Source: Dactylonectria macrodidyma
Taxonomy: Eukaryota > Ascomycota > Sordariomycetes > Hypocreales > Nectriaceae
Direction of reading: 5' to 3'
Assembly: GCA_020744425.1 (NCBI GenBank)
Contig: JAGMUV010000005.1
Span: forward strand, 2,294,001-2,358,000
Length of the DNA: 64,000 nt
In this document: piece after piece, positions 45,874 to 56,800 of the stretch
Layout of the letters: the number at the start of each line of letters is the position of its first letter
Numbering within the stretch: the first letter of the stretch is position 1
Notes under the pieces: model-generated
What the model was told of the DNA's origin: nothing
The model's database searches: none
The model's input: only the letters and a program-made list of their open reading frames with translations
Made by a program: the position numbers and the translations under genes

Positions 45874-46251
45874 GCCTTGCAAATACGAAAGCATCTCAAG
45901 GTCGATCGATGATATTAATAAGCCGGATTGGCGTCTTTGGACGGGAAGTTTGGCGTTTGTCTATGAATTTTCATATTTCTCCTACCTCAATGCATGTCTT
46001 CAAGTTTCAGCCATCCATAGGCATCACTTTTCTATCTCTTGAAGTAGCGATCTCGTACATGTTTCTCGACGCCGAAGATTTGGCGACCTTCTCAGTTACA
46101 TTCATGGGCTCCCAAAAAGAAAAGGCAGCGATATCGCAAGCATGATATGCCATTCCTCCCAATCAATACGAACAGTGATGTTGTGATGCAGGGATTCGAT
46201 GAGCTCAAGTTCCCACTCTTACTTCTTTGCTCGATTCCAACCACTAATCTT

Positions 46252-47864
46252 CTAAAGTCTTGGCCTGGATTCTCCTTGCTCATTATTTGCAGTATCGTGC
46301 TTCTCCACTGCATCACGGAATGCGCCATCAACATCATGCTCGCTGATCCACCACGGATCCATCCGTTGCAGAACTCGCTGCTGCAGCTGCTCATCCGTCT
46401 CCGTCTTTCCCCTCTCCAAGTTGATCTTCGATCCTGCAAGCGACTTGTGCACGACATCAAGCAGCTTATTCATGTGTGGTTTTCGTGTCGCCTCGTAGAC
46501 TTTGAATATCTCTGCAATCTGATCCTTTGTAGGCTTGTCTGTTTGAGTGGGCGAAGACGGCCAGACGTAGTTGAGAGCAAGATGAAGAGCGTACGCATCA
46601 TCTATTGCGAGAGAGCCTCCGGCGGCAAACGCGCCGCCATGGGTATGTGCCGCATCACCGACGAGTACCACGCGGTTATTAAATGACCATGTTTCCAGAG
46701 CTTTACCAGCGAAGTTGGGGAAGAGCCTGACATAAGGAGACGCTTCAATGAATGCTCGCACGGTGGGGTTCCAGTCCTACATCGTCAACTTATGAGTTCA
46801 CATATGCAGAGGTTGTGGTAGTTCTCACCTTGTACAGTTCTTTGAACTCGTCCAAGCTCCCAAGATCATCCCACTTGATGTCTTGGCCATGGGCTTTTGG
46901 GTCTGAGGGATCCGCGTGGAAACCGCCGACTGTAGTGAAGAGCCCCTTTCCTAAACCAGAGCGTCAGTGATGTTGGGTGCTTTAGCTTCGAAGATTGTAA
47001 ATGTACCTAGATGGGAATGGAAGAAGTTCCTATCATGGCCGATCTATTTTGTTCAAGTCGTCAGCATTCCGCCTTGCCTTCGTTCCCGCGACTTGAATAG
47101 AGCCCCCAACTCACCCAATGCGCAGCGTCGTTGGGAAAGTCCAGATCTTTGAGTCGAGAGGCTTCAAATGTTGCGCGGAGCGCCACCCAGCCAGTCCAGT
47201 GAAGCGTGTGTTTTGGCACGAACGTCTTACGAACGTTCTAGACTTCTAGTCAGCGAAGGATCCGTGTAGGTGTAAGGGTTCATCATACAGAGTGAATCCC
47301 GTCAGCCCCGATGCAGATGTCAGCTTCTGCTGTCGTCCCATCCTCGAAAAAGAGTGTCGCTCCTTTGTCTGGATCTGCTTCGACGTTGATGGTCTTCTTG
47401 CTGAGATGGATGATGCTCTCGGGAATATTCTCAAGCAGGGCTTGATGCAGATGCGCACGATGAAACCGAGCTGTAAAGTGCTTCTTTGTCTCAACAGTCT
47501 TGTGCACATCGTGATCAATGATATCTCCTGTCTTCCAGTGTCGGTAGATCATAGGCCAGGCTGATTCCTGTCGCACGCAGACGTCCTCAGAGAGGGCGTT
47601 CTCTACGTCAAGTTTCTCGAGTGATCGCAGCCCATTTGGACCAAGGCCAATACTGGCGCCAATCTCTTTGAACTCCTTGGCGCGTTCGTAGATCTGGACG
47701 CTGACGCCGGGATGTTTCAGCAGAGCGATCGCTGTGATGAGTCCAGCGATTCCTCCTCCGGCGATTGCCACCTCGAACTTGGGTGACCTGAAGGAGTCAT
47801 TTTCGGTTATTTTATCTGTCGTGCCTTGTGCCATTGCGACGATGTTGCTAAACCAAGAAAACAA
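46252..47864 (-). CDS. FAD-dependent monooxygenase, salicylate-hydroxylase-like
   Basis: Class A flavoprotein monooxygenase (PF01494) using NAD(P)H and O2 to hydroxylate aromatic or related substrates. Five exons: 47864-47289, 47237-47115, 47043-47007 (37 nt), 46950-46829 and 46776-46252, giving 460 residues. Motifs are FEVAIAGGGIAGLITAIALLKH (FAD dinucleotide loop, near 36), ADICIGADGIHS (the DG motif, at the end of exon 1) and RVVLVGDAAHTHGGAFAAGGSLAIDDA (the GD motif, near 328). A Met at 47834 (MAQGTTDK) is an alternative start that drops ten residues. The substrate is unknown; fungal relatives act on salicylate and on secondary metabolites. Confidence 0.92.
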
Positions 47865-49459
47865 AATGCAGTGTGATCTTGTATGACTAAGGAAGGGCGT
47901 ACATCAAACGCTAAGAAATAAATTCCGCATGCAAAGGGTTGACGAGCTTAAATAGAAAATACCCATTCAATCACAATATCGCTATCGGACCATTGCAGTG
48001 CCGGAACCGGCGCCGGCGGGATGAAATCGCATCCCAATAATAAGTCCGATCACATTGCCAGTCCCTCTCAGTCCCCGCTTCAAAGCAACCGTCGGGATTT
48101 TGTCCCCAAATTACGCAATCGAGGCACAAAATAGCGCTCACAAATGGCTCTGTAGAAGGTCGGTTCTCTCGTAGTGATGTGAACGAATTGCCACATTCTG
48201 CCGCCTTAGTCATAACACCAAAAAGTCTTCATCGTGAGATTAACACAACACTAATTTAAGTGACCCATAATAGGACGCAAACCCATTTCTTGCACTGTAT
48301 GGCAGCGTTTATTCAATTACGATAGGCTAGCCTCATTCCATTTTTAGATGATGAAAATGCGCATGTCTTGGCGAGGGTCATGTCCTCACACTCCCTATCT
48401 ATTGGCACTACTGGAAAGTAGGGTCGTTGTTGTTCAACCCGAAGCAACTCGAACTTTACACTGGGCACCACTATAAAAGGTGGAAATGACGAGTCTAAAT
48501 TGCAGGGAAGGCATGCTATGATCTCGAACATCCTTGGGTGCTCAGCTGTCATTCATGCTAGTGGTGAGGTGCGTAATGTAATGGTCTGCGGCATCACAAG
48601 TGTCCCTAGAAAAGAATGTTCCGGATATTTCAGTGCTTTTCGGCTCGATGCCAAAATTGCAGAAAAATAAAACGAAAGAGAAGTCTGCATTCTTTACATT
48701 GTGCCAACAAGACGCCCTTGAAAAACGGAACGGTTAGTTAGGTAGGCAATAGTCAAAGGCCGTGCGTGGTTCACAAGCTTTAGATAGGTCGTTTGTACTC
48801 GAATAGTCTACTTCCAGTAGGACTTAGAGTCGGGTATTAGTGGTATAAGGCCGAGTCGACGGGTCAGCATGCTGGTTGAGATATTTAAGTTGGTCTCAAT
48901 AAGCTGAAGCAATAGGGACACATTCTATACCAGGACGGCACAGGTTGCAATATCTGCCTTTCCTCAATTGCGTTCAGATTTTTTCGTCATCATGCAAGTC
49001 AATGAAACGAGGGATTGATCTTCTTTATCCTCATAAGGATGGGATATCTCATAAGTTACGCCCCCCCGATCAGTAATCTATGTGAATGATCATAGAGCTG
49101 ACTCTCCGTAACTTCTCTGAGGACAAGTTCTTGATACCCTGCGCCTCTATGGACAGAAGATTGGATGACGCTTGTATACGCGGATTTCAAGCATGACAGC
49201 CAGCCAATCTCTCTCTCTCTCTTTCCACTCACCCCGTGGGCGAAGCCGCAGGATCATCTCGCGTCTGTTCTGAATTGTTGCATTGTAGCATGATTGCTTC
49301 TCATTGCCCTTGGGGTGTCAAACATCATCGGTACTTCGTTGGTCATGGAGCTTCTGAATCGCCTTCCATGAGTTCAAGTTCAGTGATGGATCAAAAGAAA
49401 ATCCGATTTTGGCCCAGTCGTAAATTTTAAGGTGAAGGTAATGCGAGACCAGATTCGAA
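47865..49459. other. Intergenic region
   Basis: 1.6 kb. It contains a (CT)n run at 49208-49222. No supported gene. Confidence 0.45.
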
Positions 49460-49805
49460 TCAGAGGTTCAACATAGGAGTGTTCGGCGAAAACCCAGTTT
49501 TGCCGGATAGGCGAAATGGGTAGCCAAGGGGTAGGACTGGTTTGTAGGTCTCCGTGGTAGTTGTGAAGATAACAACAATATTCGGTTCACTTATTGCCAC
49601 TATAGGCGACTTGGCTTGGTCATTCTCTTCAGGTAGAGTCTTTTGTAGCCGTTTGAGCTCTCGATTCCGTTTTCGATTTTCTCGTTGCTTGTCGCGCCGT
49701 CTGCTTTGTGCCTTACTCTGTTCAGCAGGTCCATCTTGGGATGTTAACGGTGTCACAAGCATATTCGTAAAATGGCTCACTTGCGGTACGATTCTCTGGA
49801 CTCAT
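49460..49805 (-). CDS. Small basic protein with a bZIP-like basic stretch (hypothetical, 99 aa)
   Basis: Two exons fit: 49805-49781 and 49734-49460, with a 46-nt intron (GTGAGC donor, GTTAAC branch point, CCCAAG acceptor). The spliced start reads MSPENRTANGPAEQSKAQ. It is followed by RRRDKQRENRKRNRELKRL, a strongly basic helix reminiscent of a bZIP basic region, but no leucine heptad follows, and the C-terminal half is hydrophobic and featureless. The gene could be a fragment of a bZIP-like gene or a chance frame. The intron inferred before the basic region is the main support. Confidence 0.35.
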
Positions 49806-50905
49806 GTCAACGTAATGCAATATCTGAGCACTGTGTCAGGCTGCAAATGGGTGCCTAATCATTCTACACCGTCTCTATCACGTGATTGATTGCATTCGTA
49901 TCACCATGAAAAGTGTTATCGGTGTTATTGCACTATGACTAGGAATTCTAGAATCTGAAGAAGATTTGGATGGTGCCATTGCTACAAAGATAGCACCGCA
50001 GACTCTATTGACCAGGATTTGACTCTGTCCAGCTCAGACCACCGCCAGAGCGCATTTTACGAGGAATAATTCTAAATTAATGGTTCAGCTGTCTCTGATT
50101 ATAATTCCAGCCATATAGCTCTTTGGGGGTGGAATTTATGGCAAGATGACTTCAACGCGATTTCAATGCATGCTGACAACCTCACAACCAAGTCAGATAG
50201 TCGTACGTTATCCACGGCTGTAAGTCTGTGTAGCTCTTGAGAGTTGGTCCGGAGCAGGAAGGGTTGGAAATTGTAGTGTGATTGATCGACTTTGCTCGCT
50301 AGGGGAATAAAACTGCCAAGTATCCTTAAAAAATTCATCTGCAGCAAACCCAAATATTGCGAATGTGGAAATGACCTCATAGTGGTCGCTGTGAGCACCA
50401 CTGTCCAAGCTCTTACCTCAGTCAAAAGGTTACAGAAAGGGGAAGACAGAAAAAACAAAAAGGAAAATGGGGTTCAAGGGTGGGGGTTCGGGGGAATGAG
50501 GCTATTGCTTGCATTTGGCAAGGGCCCCTAAACAGGACGGATAGTTCTTTCATCATCAATCTGTGACGGATATGTGAAAAATCGAAAAGTCAATATGCAC
50601 TTAACACCAAACAAAATAAGGAAAGGAGGGATCAAGAAGCAAGTGGAAACAGGAAGTAAGAGGAATCAAGACGCAAGAAAATCAAGAAGCAAGGAAGGAA
50701 ATAAAAGAGAGAAGGAAAGGGGAAAATGATCATGCAAGGTATCATATTGGCTCAAGGAGTTCTCCTGGTGCCACGGCTTTCCTTCAAATCCAGGTACAAA
50801 GTAAGTCCATGTTGCAAGTGACGGGAATACAATAAGTGGTCCACGTCTCCTTCCAGCCAGCCGCCAACAGGCGAAGAACTTCATTATCGATCGACAAACC
50901 AACAT
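49806..50905. other. Intergenic region with a purine-rich tract
   Basis: No gene seen. 50618-50730 is almost purely A/G on the plus strand, with repeated ATCAAGAAGCAAG-like units (50631, 50664, 50681). Confidence 0.45.
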
Positions 50906-51652
50906 TCACACTGCTCGTTCCGTCCTCGTCGTCGCACTACCTTTTTTTCTCGGGCGCCCAGGCCTCTTCTTGTGTGTCGAACTGTGGTGGGTCTGTAGGG
51001 CTGGCATTGTCTTAGCCGACGCGCCGCAGAAGCAACGGTACTGACTCGTAGCACCATGCTCCGTGATACTGGCGCATCGTTTCTGGTGACGCATGAATCG
51101 ATCCCAGCCCCTAATGGCCTCGTTGCAGCAGCACACAAAGGGACTGAGGAGTTTCCCAGCTTTCGGGCAAACTTGTTCCCAGTGGCGCTGCTGGTCTTTC
51201 TTGTGCCTGAATGCCAAGTGGCATCCTGGGTTGTCACCATTTTTGCATGGGAAGCTGAGACCACAATCAAGGCCTATGCGGTGTTTCTTGAGGCGCTGCG
51301 AGGACATTTTGTTGCCACAGTCTGGACAAGTTTGGAGTGACGGTGTCAGAGTGTTCACCGGGTCACTCCATGACGTCGAGGATTGAGGGCCAGAACTTGC
51401 TGGTGAGGCCTCAAACCCGGGCGGGGAAGGGGGTGTAAAGAATTGGTTGCTACACTGTTGGACGACAGGGCAGGCGTAATCGTGAATTTGGGTCTCGAAA
51501 CATGGAAGATCTTGGTCAAATTTGAACTGGATAGGTAGATCCCAAGCCTGACTGGACCGGATATACTCCTCAAGCCAATCTGTATCTAAGCGAAGATCAT
51601 GGTAGTTTTCTTGAATAGCGGGCGCGCGGAACCTCGGTTCCGCACGGCGCCG
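50906..51652 (-). CDS. C2H2-like zinc-finger protein with a C-terminal AT-hook, 5' end unresolved
   Basis: A continuous frame from 51652 to the stop at 50906. Its C-terminal 150 residues hold several Cys/His clusters: CPDCGNKMSSQRLKKH, then CKNGDNPGCHLAFRHKKDQQRHWEQVC, VCCCNEAIRGWDRFMRHQKRC and CFCGASAKTMPALQTHHSSTH. An AT-hook-like KKRPGRPRKK ends the protein. This is the pattern of a DNA-binding fungal C2H2 protein. Upstream in the same frame are DTDWLEEYIRSSQAWDLP and a Pro/Ser-rich linker, but there is no Met before the stop at 51653-51655. A Met at 51688 (MSAKNVQTVF) opens a different frame that overlaps this one, so a missed intron, a frame shift or decay at the 5' end is possible. Confidence 0.6.
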   Translation of the reverse strand, partial: RRRAEPRFRAPAIQENYHDLRLDTDWLEEYIRSSQAWDLPIQFKFDQDLPCFETQIHDYACPVVQQCSNQFFTPPSPPGFEASPASSGPQSSTSWSDPVNTLTPSLQTCPDCGNKMSSQRLKKHRIGLDCGLSFPCKNGDNPGCHLAFRHKKDQQRHWEQVCPKAGKLLSPFVCCCNEAIRGWDRFMRHQKRCASITEHGATSQYRCFCGASAKTMPALQTHHSSTHKKRPGRPRKKGSATTRTERAV

Positions 51653-51869
51653 TTATCGTGAAGACGGTCTGAACGTTTTTAGCAGACATACTAACCAGGG
51701 ACTCAGAGTGAGGGGGGTGGAGGAACTGACTGTCACAATAATAGTGCCACGTTGGTGTGGGATGGAAGGTGTAAGATCGATGGCCGTCGCAGACTCCGGG
51801 GGCGGGGACACAGTTTATTAAAAGGCAGCATGCAAATAGCTAAGTACCAAATCACGAGACTAGGCTTAT
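51653..51869. other. Intergenic region
   Basis: Upstream of the zinc-finger gene. Apart from the alternative Met at 51688, nothing is seen. Confidence 0.35.
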
Positions 51870-52188
51870 CAGGGCCAAATTTTGCTGCCACAGCGGCCGC
51901 CTCCTTTGCCTTGCCACGTACGTCTATTGATTTGCTCATAAACAGGGCGTATTTGCAGGGCCAATTTTGTCAGCCACAATTTCAAAAACAACTGTCAAAG
52001 CGAACAAGTCGTGATCAGGCAACCAATAGGCATGAAGATAGTTGGAGAGTGTGTGTGGAGATTCCGCTCAGGGCCGATTTCCACAGCCAGATGATCCTGA
52101 GACAGAGCGCCCCAATCAATGCCAGGGCCAATTTTACCGGCCTATGGGGTCTGGCTATGCCAATCTCAGCACCTCAGGGCCAATTCTG
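51870..52188. repeat. Five-fold interspersed motif CAGGGCCAATTTTG
   Basis: Near-identical copies at 51870, 51956, 52069, 52123 and 52175 (CAGGGCC followed by AAATTTTG, AATTTTG, GATTTCC, AATTTTA and AATTCTG), with spacings of 86, 113, 54 and 52 nt. A weaker copy (CAGGGCGTATTTG) is at 51943. All face the same way. They lie in non-coding DNA between the zinc-finger gene and the end of the GH105 gene. Confidence 0.6.
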
Positions 52189-52569
52189 TCATCTTGTAGT
52201 TGCAGCCGTTGGAGGCCTAGGATCTAGGTCCGTTTTCACGTCCTAGCAGATTCGACGCAGCACTTTGAGGGCCTCATTTCTCGGTCGCATCACCTCAGTC
52301 AATCTCACCTGGGCTGACCTAGCACAATCCTCGGCCACCTCTCTCGCCTGTTAGCCGACTATTGAGGTAGAGGAGATAAAAGGCCAAAGTACGGTCTCGG
52401 AGGTTCCTGTAGAGGTGCTTAAGTACATTAGACGGGCAACACCACTTAGCACAGCTTGCAGGCTCACATACTAGGGACAAGTGTGTATTTAGCATGGTCT
52501 ACTTCTTTTAAATCTAACTCCATGACAAGCGCTAGAAATGTCTCAACAGCTCTGTTGCTTGGGAGCATC
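52189..52569. other. Intergenic region
   Basis: 3' side of the GH105 gene. No gene seen. Confidence 0.4.
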
Positions 52570-53863
52570 TTAGTCGCTCAGGAACAGCTCGTATTCGTAG
52601 CTGGCGAAGAGGAAAGGCGCCACTCCCTTGAGATCATTCTCAAACAAGGGCATGCTAGCATAGTACTGTTCTCAATGTTAGCCTCGCGTCAATCAGCGTG
52701 CTTATCGCGCAGCATACCTCAAATGTTCCATTGGAACTCAAGCTTCCAGTCTGCACAGTCCACTCATAGGCCAAAGATCCATCGTGTCCCCGTGGCGAGG
52801 CAAAAGTGCTCGTCATCAACTCGTAACCGTCCAAGGCCGACCGGAGGTAGCGTTTTCCTTTAATGTATCCCAGTCGGTGCGCCTTGAGTAGTCCGTAGAC
52901 AAACATGCTTGATCCAGAGCTTTCGATGTAGTTGCCAGATCGACCCTCCAGACCGGGGTCCATGACGAGCCACCATCCCTTGGTTTCGTCATCCTGTGCC
53001 TTTACAATGGCCTTGGCGAGAGATTGCAGGTATCCGAGGAGACGCTTTCGGCTAGGGTGGCTCTTGGGGAAGTATTCGAGAGTGTCCACAAGAGCCATAA
53101 TGTACCATCCAACAGCTCTTCCCCAGACGTGAGGAGAGGCGCCAGTAACGGGATCAGCCCAGATCTGCTTCTTGCTGACGTCGAATCCGTGGAGGGGCAG
53201 GCCATTGGTGCGCGGGTCAGCCCTAGTTCCGGCATCAATGAGATCAAACTGCAGCGCAATGTCGTCCCAGGCAGTCTTGTTGTTGGGCTCAAACTCGTGC
53301 GTCCATCGAGCGTAGTACACATCAAGCATGTAGATGCCATCCAGCCACATCTGGTCTATGTAGGCAGGGAAGCGATGGTAGAAGCCACCAGCAGGAGTGC
53401 GCCCAGTGCGGTCAATCTGGTTGCGGAGATGCTTTGCGGCCGTCTTGTAAATCTCCTCCCCGGTGATCTTGTAGATGTCGAGAAAGGTGTGGCCAATTCG
53501 AATGTCGTCGATGGAGTTGCTCTTGTTGTACATCAAAATGGTTCCATCTTGCTCGGGATACAGCAGAATATCCGTGCCATACTTGACATAGTCCAAGTAC
53601 CTCTTGTTGCCAGTTCGTTCATAGGCCCGCAAGACACCAGAGTAGTAGGACGACACTGTGTATGCAAGAGTGGGTTCCACACCATGTTGGATCTGCGAGT
53701 CCGCCATCCATGTAAGGTATCTCGGCTTGCCGTTGAGATTTCCAGACTCGATCTTCGCCGTGGGAGGAATCGAAAACCAGCCATTCGGCAATGTGACGCC
53801 GGCGGCCAAAGTTCCGCCGGCCAAGGCCAGAGTATTGAAGAGTGATGCCTTCATGATGCACAC
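52570..53863 (-). CDS. Secreted GH105 unsaturated glucuronyl/rhamnogalacturonyl hydrolase
   Basis: Glycoside hydrolase family 105, which removes unsaturated uronic acid residues from oligosaccharides produced by pectin lyases. Exons read 53863-52718 and 52665-52570, with a 52-nt intron (GTATGC donor, GCTAAC branch point). It encodes 413 residues, or 410 if the start is the Met of MKASLFNTLALAGGTLAAG, a signal peptide. Family segments are YLTWMADSQIQHGVEPTLAY, then IDDIRIGHTFLDIYKIT, YHRFPAYIDQMWLDGIYML, ASPHVWGRAVGWYIMALVDTLEYFP, YIESSGSSMFVYGLLKAHRLG and, across the intron, GSLSSNGTFEYYASMPLFENDLKGVAPFLFAS. The catalytic Asp lies in the HTFLDIY/QMWLDGIY region. No lesions. It suggests a plant-polymer-degrading lifestyle. 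Confidence 0.92.
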
Positions 53864-56800
53864 TAGTGAACTAATAGGCGATGGCGAATGATGATTTCCC
53901 AGGTAGTGTGGCGATTCTCTTAAATCTAGTAGATCTAGATGAGCATTATATACTTACCCAGTTCTCGGACGGTCGTTGCAATTCGCTTCCACCACAGCCT
54001 CCTTCGGAAGATTAACAAGTCAATTCATCCAATCTCTATTTTCTTTTCCACCAATTATAATCATTCAATGGCAATTAAACTTTAAGTTTGAATACTCAAT
54101 CGGAAAAAGAAACGTCGTAGTGTCGCAGGCGATCTGTTTCTGTCCCTCGTTTGCGGGGTTGAATGTCACTGTCCACCAGAGTGGAGATATCTCGAAGATC
54201 AATCTGCAAAGGACTGCGTCCCTACTAGTGGGAAAATACATCCATTCATTTATCGTGGTTGAAGCTTAATAAGATCATCCTATATTCTTCCGTTTGACCC
54301 TGGCTTTTCCGCTGCGGTGCGACTTATCCGTGGGCTTTTTCCGATTGAGTAGCATCTGGTGAGGCCATTATTCCACATTGGTGTTCATGCCAAGAGTTTC
54401 CGACATGGCAATACGACTTCCCCGCATGGAACACCTGGGTATGCGATTTTGGTGTGTGTTAGTGGGCGGGAAAAGGTTATTTCCATGTCAAGGGTGAACC
54501 GGAACATGGCGAGGCCGGATATGTTACATTCAACTTGAGGCTATTAAATGTTCGACTATTCGGACATTATTTGCCGAATGCATCCCGGAGAGAGTTACGC
54601 TCACGATGACTGCATGCTATCTGTTTTGATGCACTCGTGCTCGTCTTGCTATGTTAAGACGTGAATAATTACGTCAAGTTTTATCTTACATTGGCTTAAA
54701 GCCAGTTGCCGGTTTTCTAAGTTGATGATATTTGTGCTATGCTGTACTAACGATCGCAGCTTCAGAGGTGCCTCTTTGCATATGCATAAATCCCGAGGGT
54801 CGTCAAACGGTCAGCAAACGTAGCTTGCAGTGTGTCAGTAATACTGTCACTCTTCACAATTTTCGTCGTGCACCAGACGTTGCATACCCATTGCCTCAGG
54901 CTTGTTCGTACTTCTCCACAGCATCTTGAAATCGACTACAGCCCATCTCGTCTCGTTTTAATGATATTAAAAGCGTCGCCTTATCAATGCTCGTTATAGC
55001 TATAGCTAGATAGTACAGAAATTATATAGTGCTTGGCAGGTGGAAGAGGCTTGAATTCATTGCCTCACTCTATGGTTTCCGGGGCCCAATCTCGGCGATT
55101 AAAAGACAACTCACTCATGCAGAAACGAATGACCAATGTCTTATTGTCCAAGTCGGTATACAATCATCGATTAATCAGGAGTTCTTCCTGGCAAATTTCT
55201 ATACTGTCGCTCTAGGACAACTCTTCCGACTGAAGGGGCGAAGGCGACACTTGGAGAAGGAAAATACATTAATTCACATAGCACAACAATGATCCAATTG
55301 ACTAGCAATTAGAAGTACTATTATATAATATGACAATGAGTGAGTTAAGAGAAATTGGGCGAAAAAGACTGTATTGCCCAGTGTAGCAAAAGGTAGATTG
55401 TAGAAATTGCGTGATCTGTCCCTGGAAGAGGAGCTTGACGCTCAATTATTTGTACCCATTTTCCGTAGGCAATCATCTCTTCAGTCGATCACTTTAGGTT
55501 GTCTCACCACTTCTTCATATTGTCCAAGTTGGCAAGGAATACGCCTTGCGCTGGAGTGTGAAAATGGTGTTGAGTAGTCAACACTCGCCTGAGAACCTTT
55601 TCCGCACCCACAAGGGTACATTATTAGCTGTTAGCAACACAATTGCAAAATTTCAGTCTTGAAACGCCGGTACTCTTTGAGAAATTTTAAATGCCTGCGA
55701 TATGAATGCAAGCTGTTTCTGGGAGTTGAATGTCGTGGGAACGAATCCAGTTGAGTATTGCACATCACAAAATTCTAACCGGCACGTTCGGCCATGTACT
55801 CTCAGTCGAGCGCCAGAATAGTGCCACCATAGATAGCGCATTCAAGCACCTGGAAGGTCATGTTGGCATTGTGTATACTCAGAGTCGACGAGCAGATTGT
55901 CGCCCCGGCCTTGATGGCCATACGTGAAAGCCTTTCCATTGGCCTCCATGAAAGGGCCCCAAGTGTACTAAGGAGCATCTAGGAAATTTTCAAGATAGGT
56001 ATACAGATTCAAGTCATTTCCATGTTGTGCAGCAATAGTACCAACAGAAGAGAGATCTGGTCATCACTTTGATGTAGCCCAGTAGACGTGTCCAAAAGTG
56101 TGGCGCTCCCTGACCAGAGACTGCAGGCTGACGTGAGTTGAATACTGGCGAAGAACAACTATGGATAGCAGCGGCAGTGCAAAGATCTTTAGTTGAAATG
56201 GATGTTCCATAGCAAGGCATATAATGCGCCCATATCCAGGGCCGCCGAGGGCATCTTACACTTTTGTTGGAGCTGACAATGGGTAACCCAACGTTCCGCG
56301 GAATACATGAGGAAGCCATTTGAGCAACAAAAATCATCACAGGGCCAATTTAAAAGAGTACCATTAATTCGGGCGGTGCACTTTGACGAGGCAACGGCGA
56401 TCATGTTCGTGACCCGCAACCTTGTAAGGTGTTCGTAAGGCGACCGTGAGGCGGCCATGTTTCGGGCGTCCACATAGTGCACTGATCACGTGAAGCATGG
56501 CATATCATTCAGCCCAACATGAAGCCTTTGGGACGGAATGGATCAATGCATATCAAAGCGCACGGTGATGAATCGTTAGTTCTCGGTGAATTCTGCATCT
56601 GTATGGGGCTGCAGTGCATAGCCATTGATGTTGAATATGGGCTAGCACGTAAGTTACATAGTACCGAATGTCATCCCAATGGAGCAGGGATTCTGGGAGG
56701 CCGCCAAACGCCAAAAACTGTGACAGCATGGCTGACGAGCGTCCTCGGGCCGAAAATGCGGAAGGACCTGGAGCTAAACATTTGGTCGCCGTATCTCGTA

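Noticed and set aside
53024..53845. 273-codon open frame antisense to the GH105 gene
   Set aside because: It lies entirely opposite a well-supported coding exon and has no motif; it is a shadow of codon usage on the other strand.
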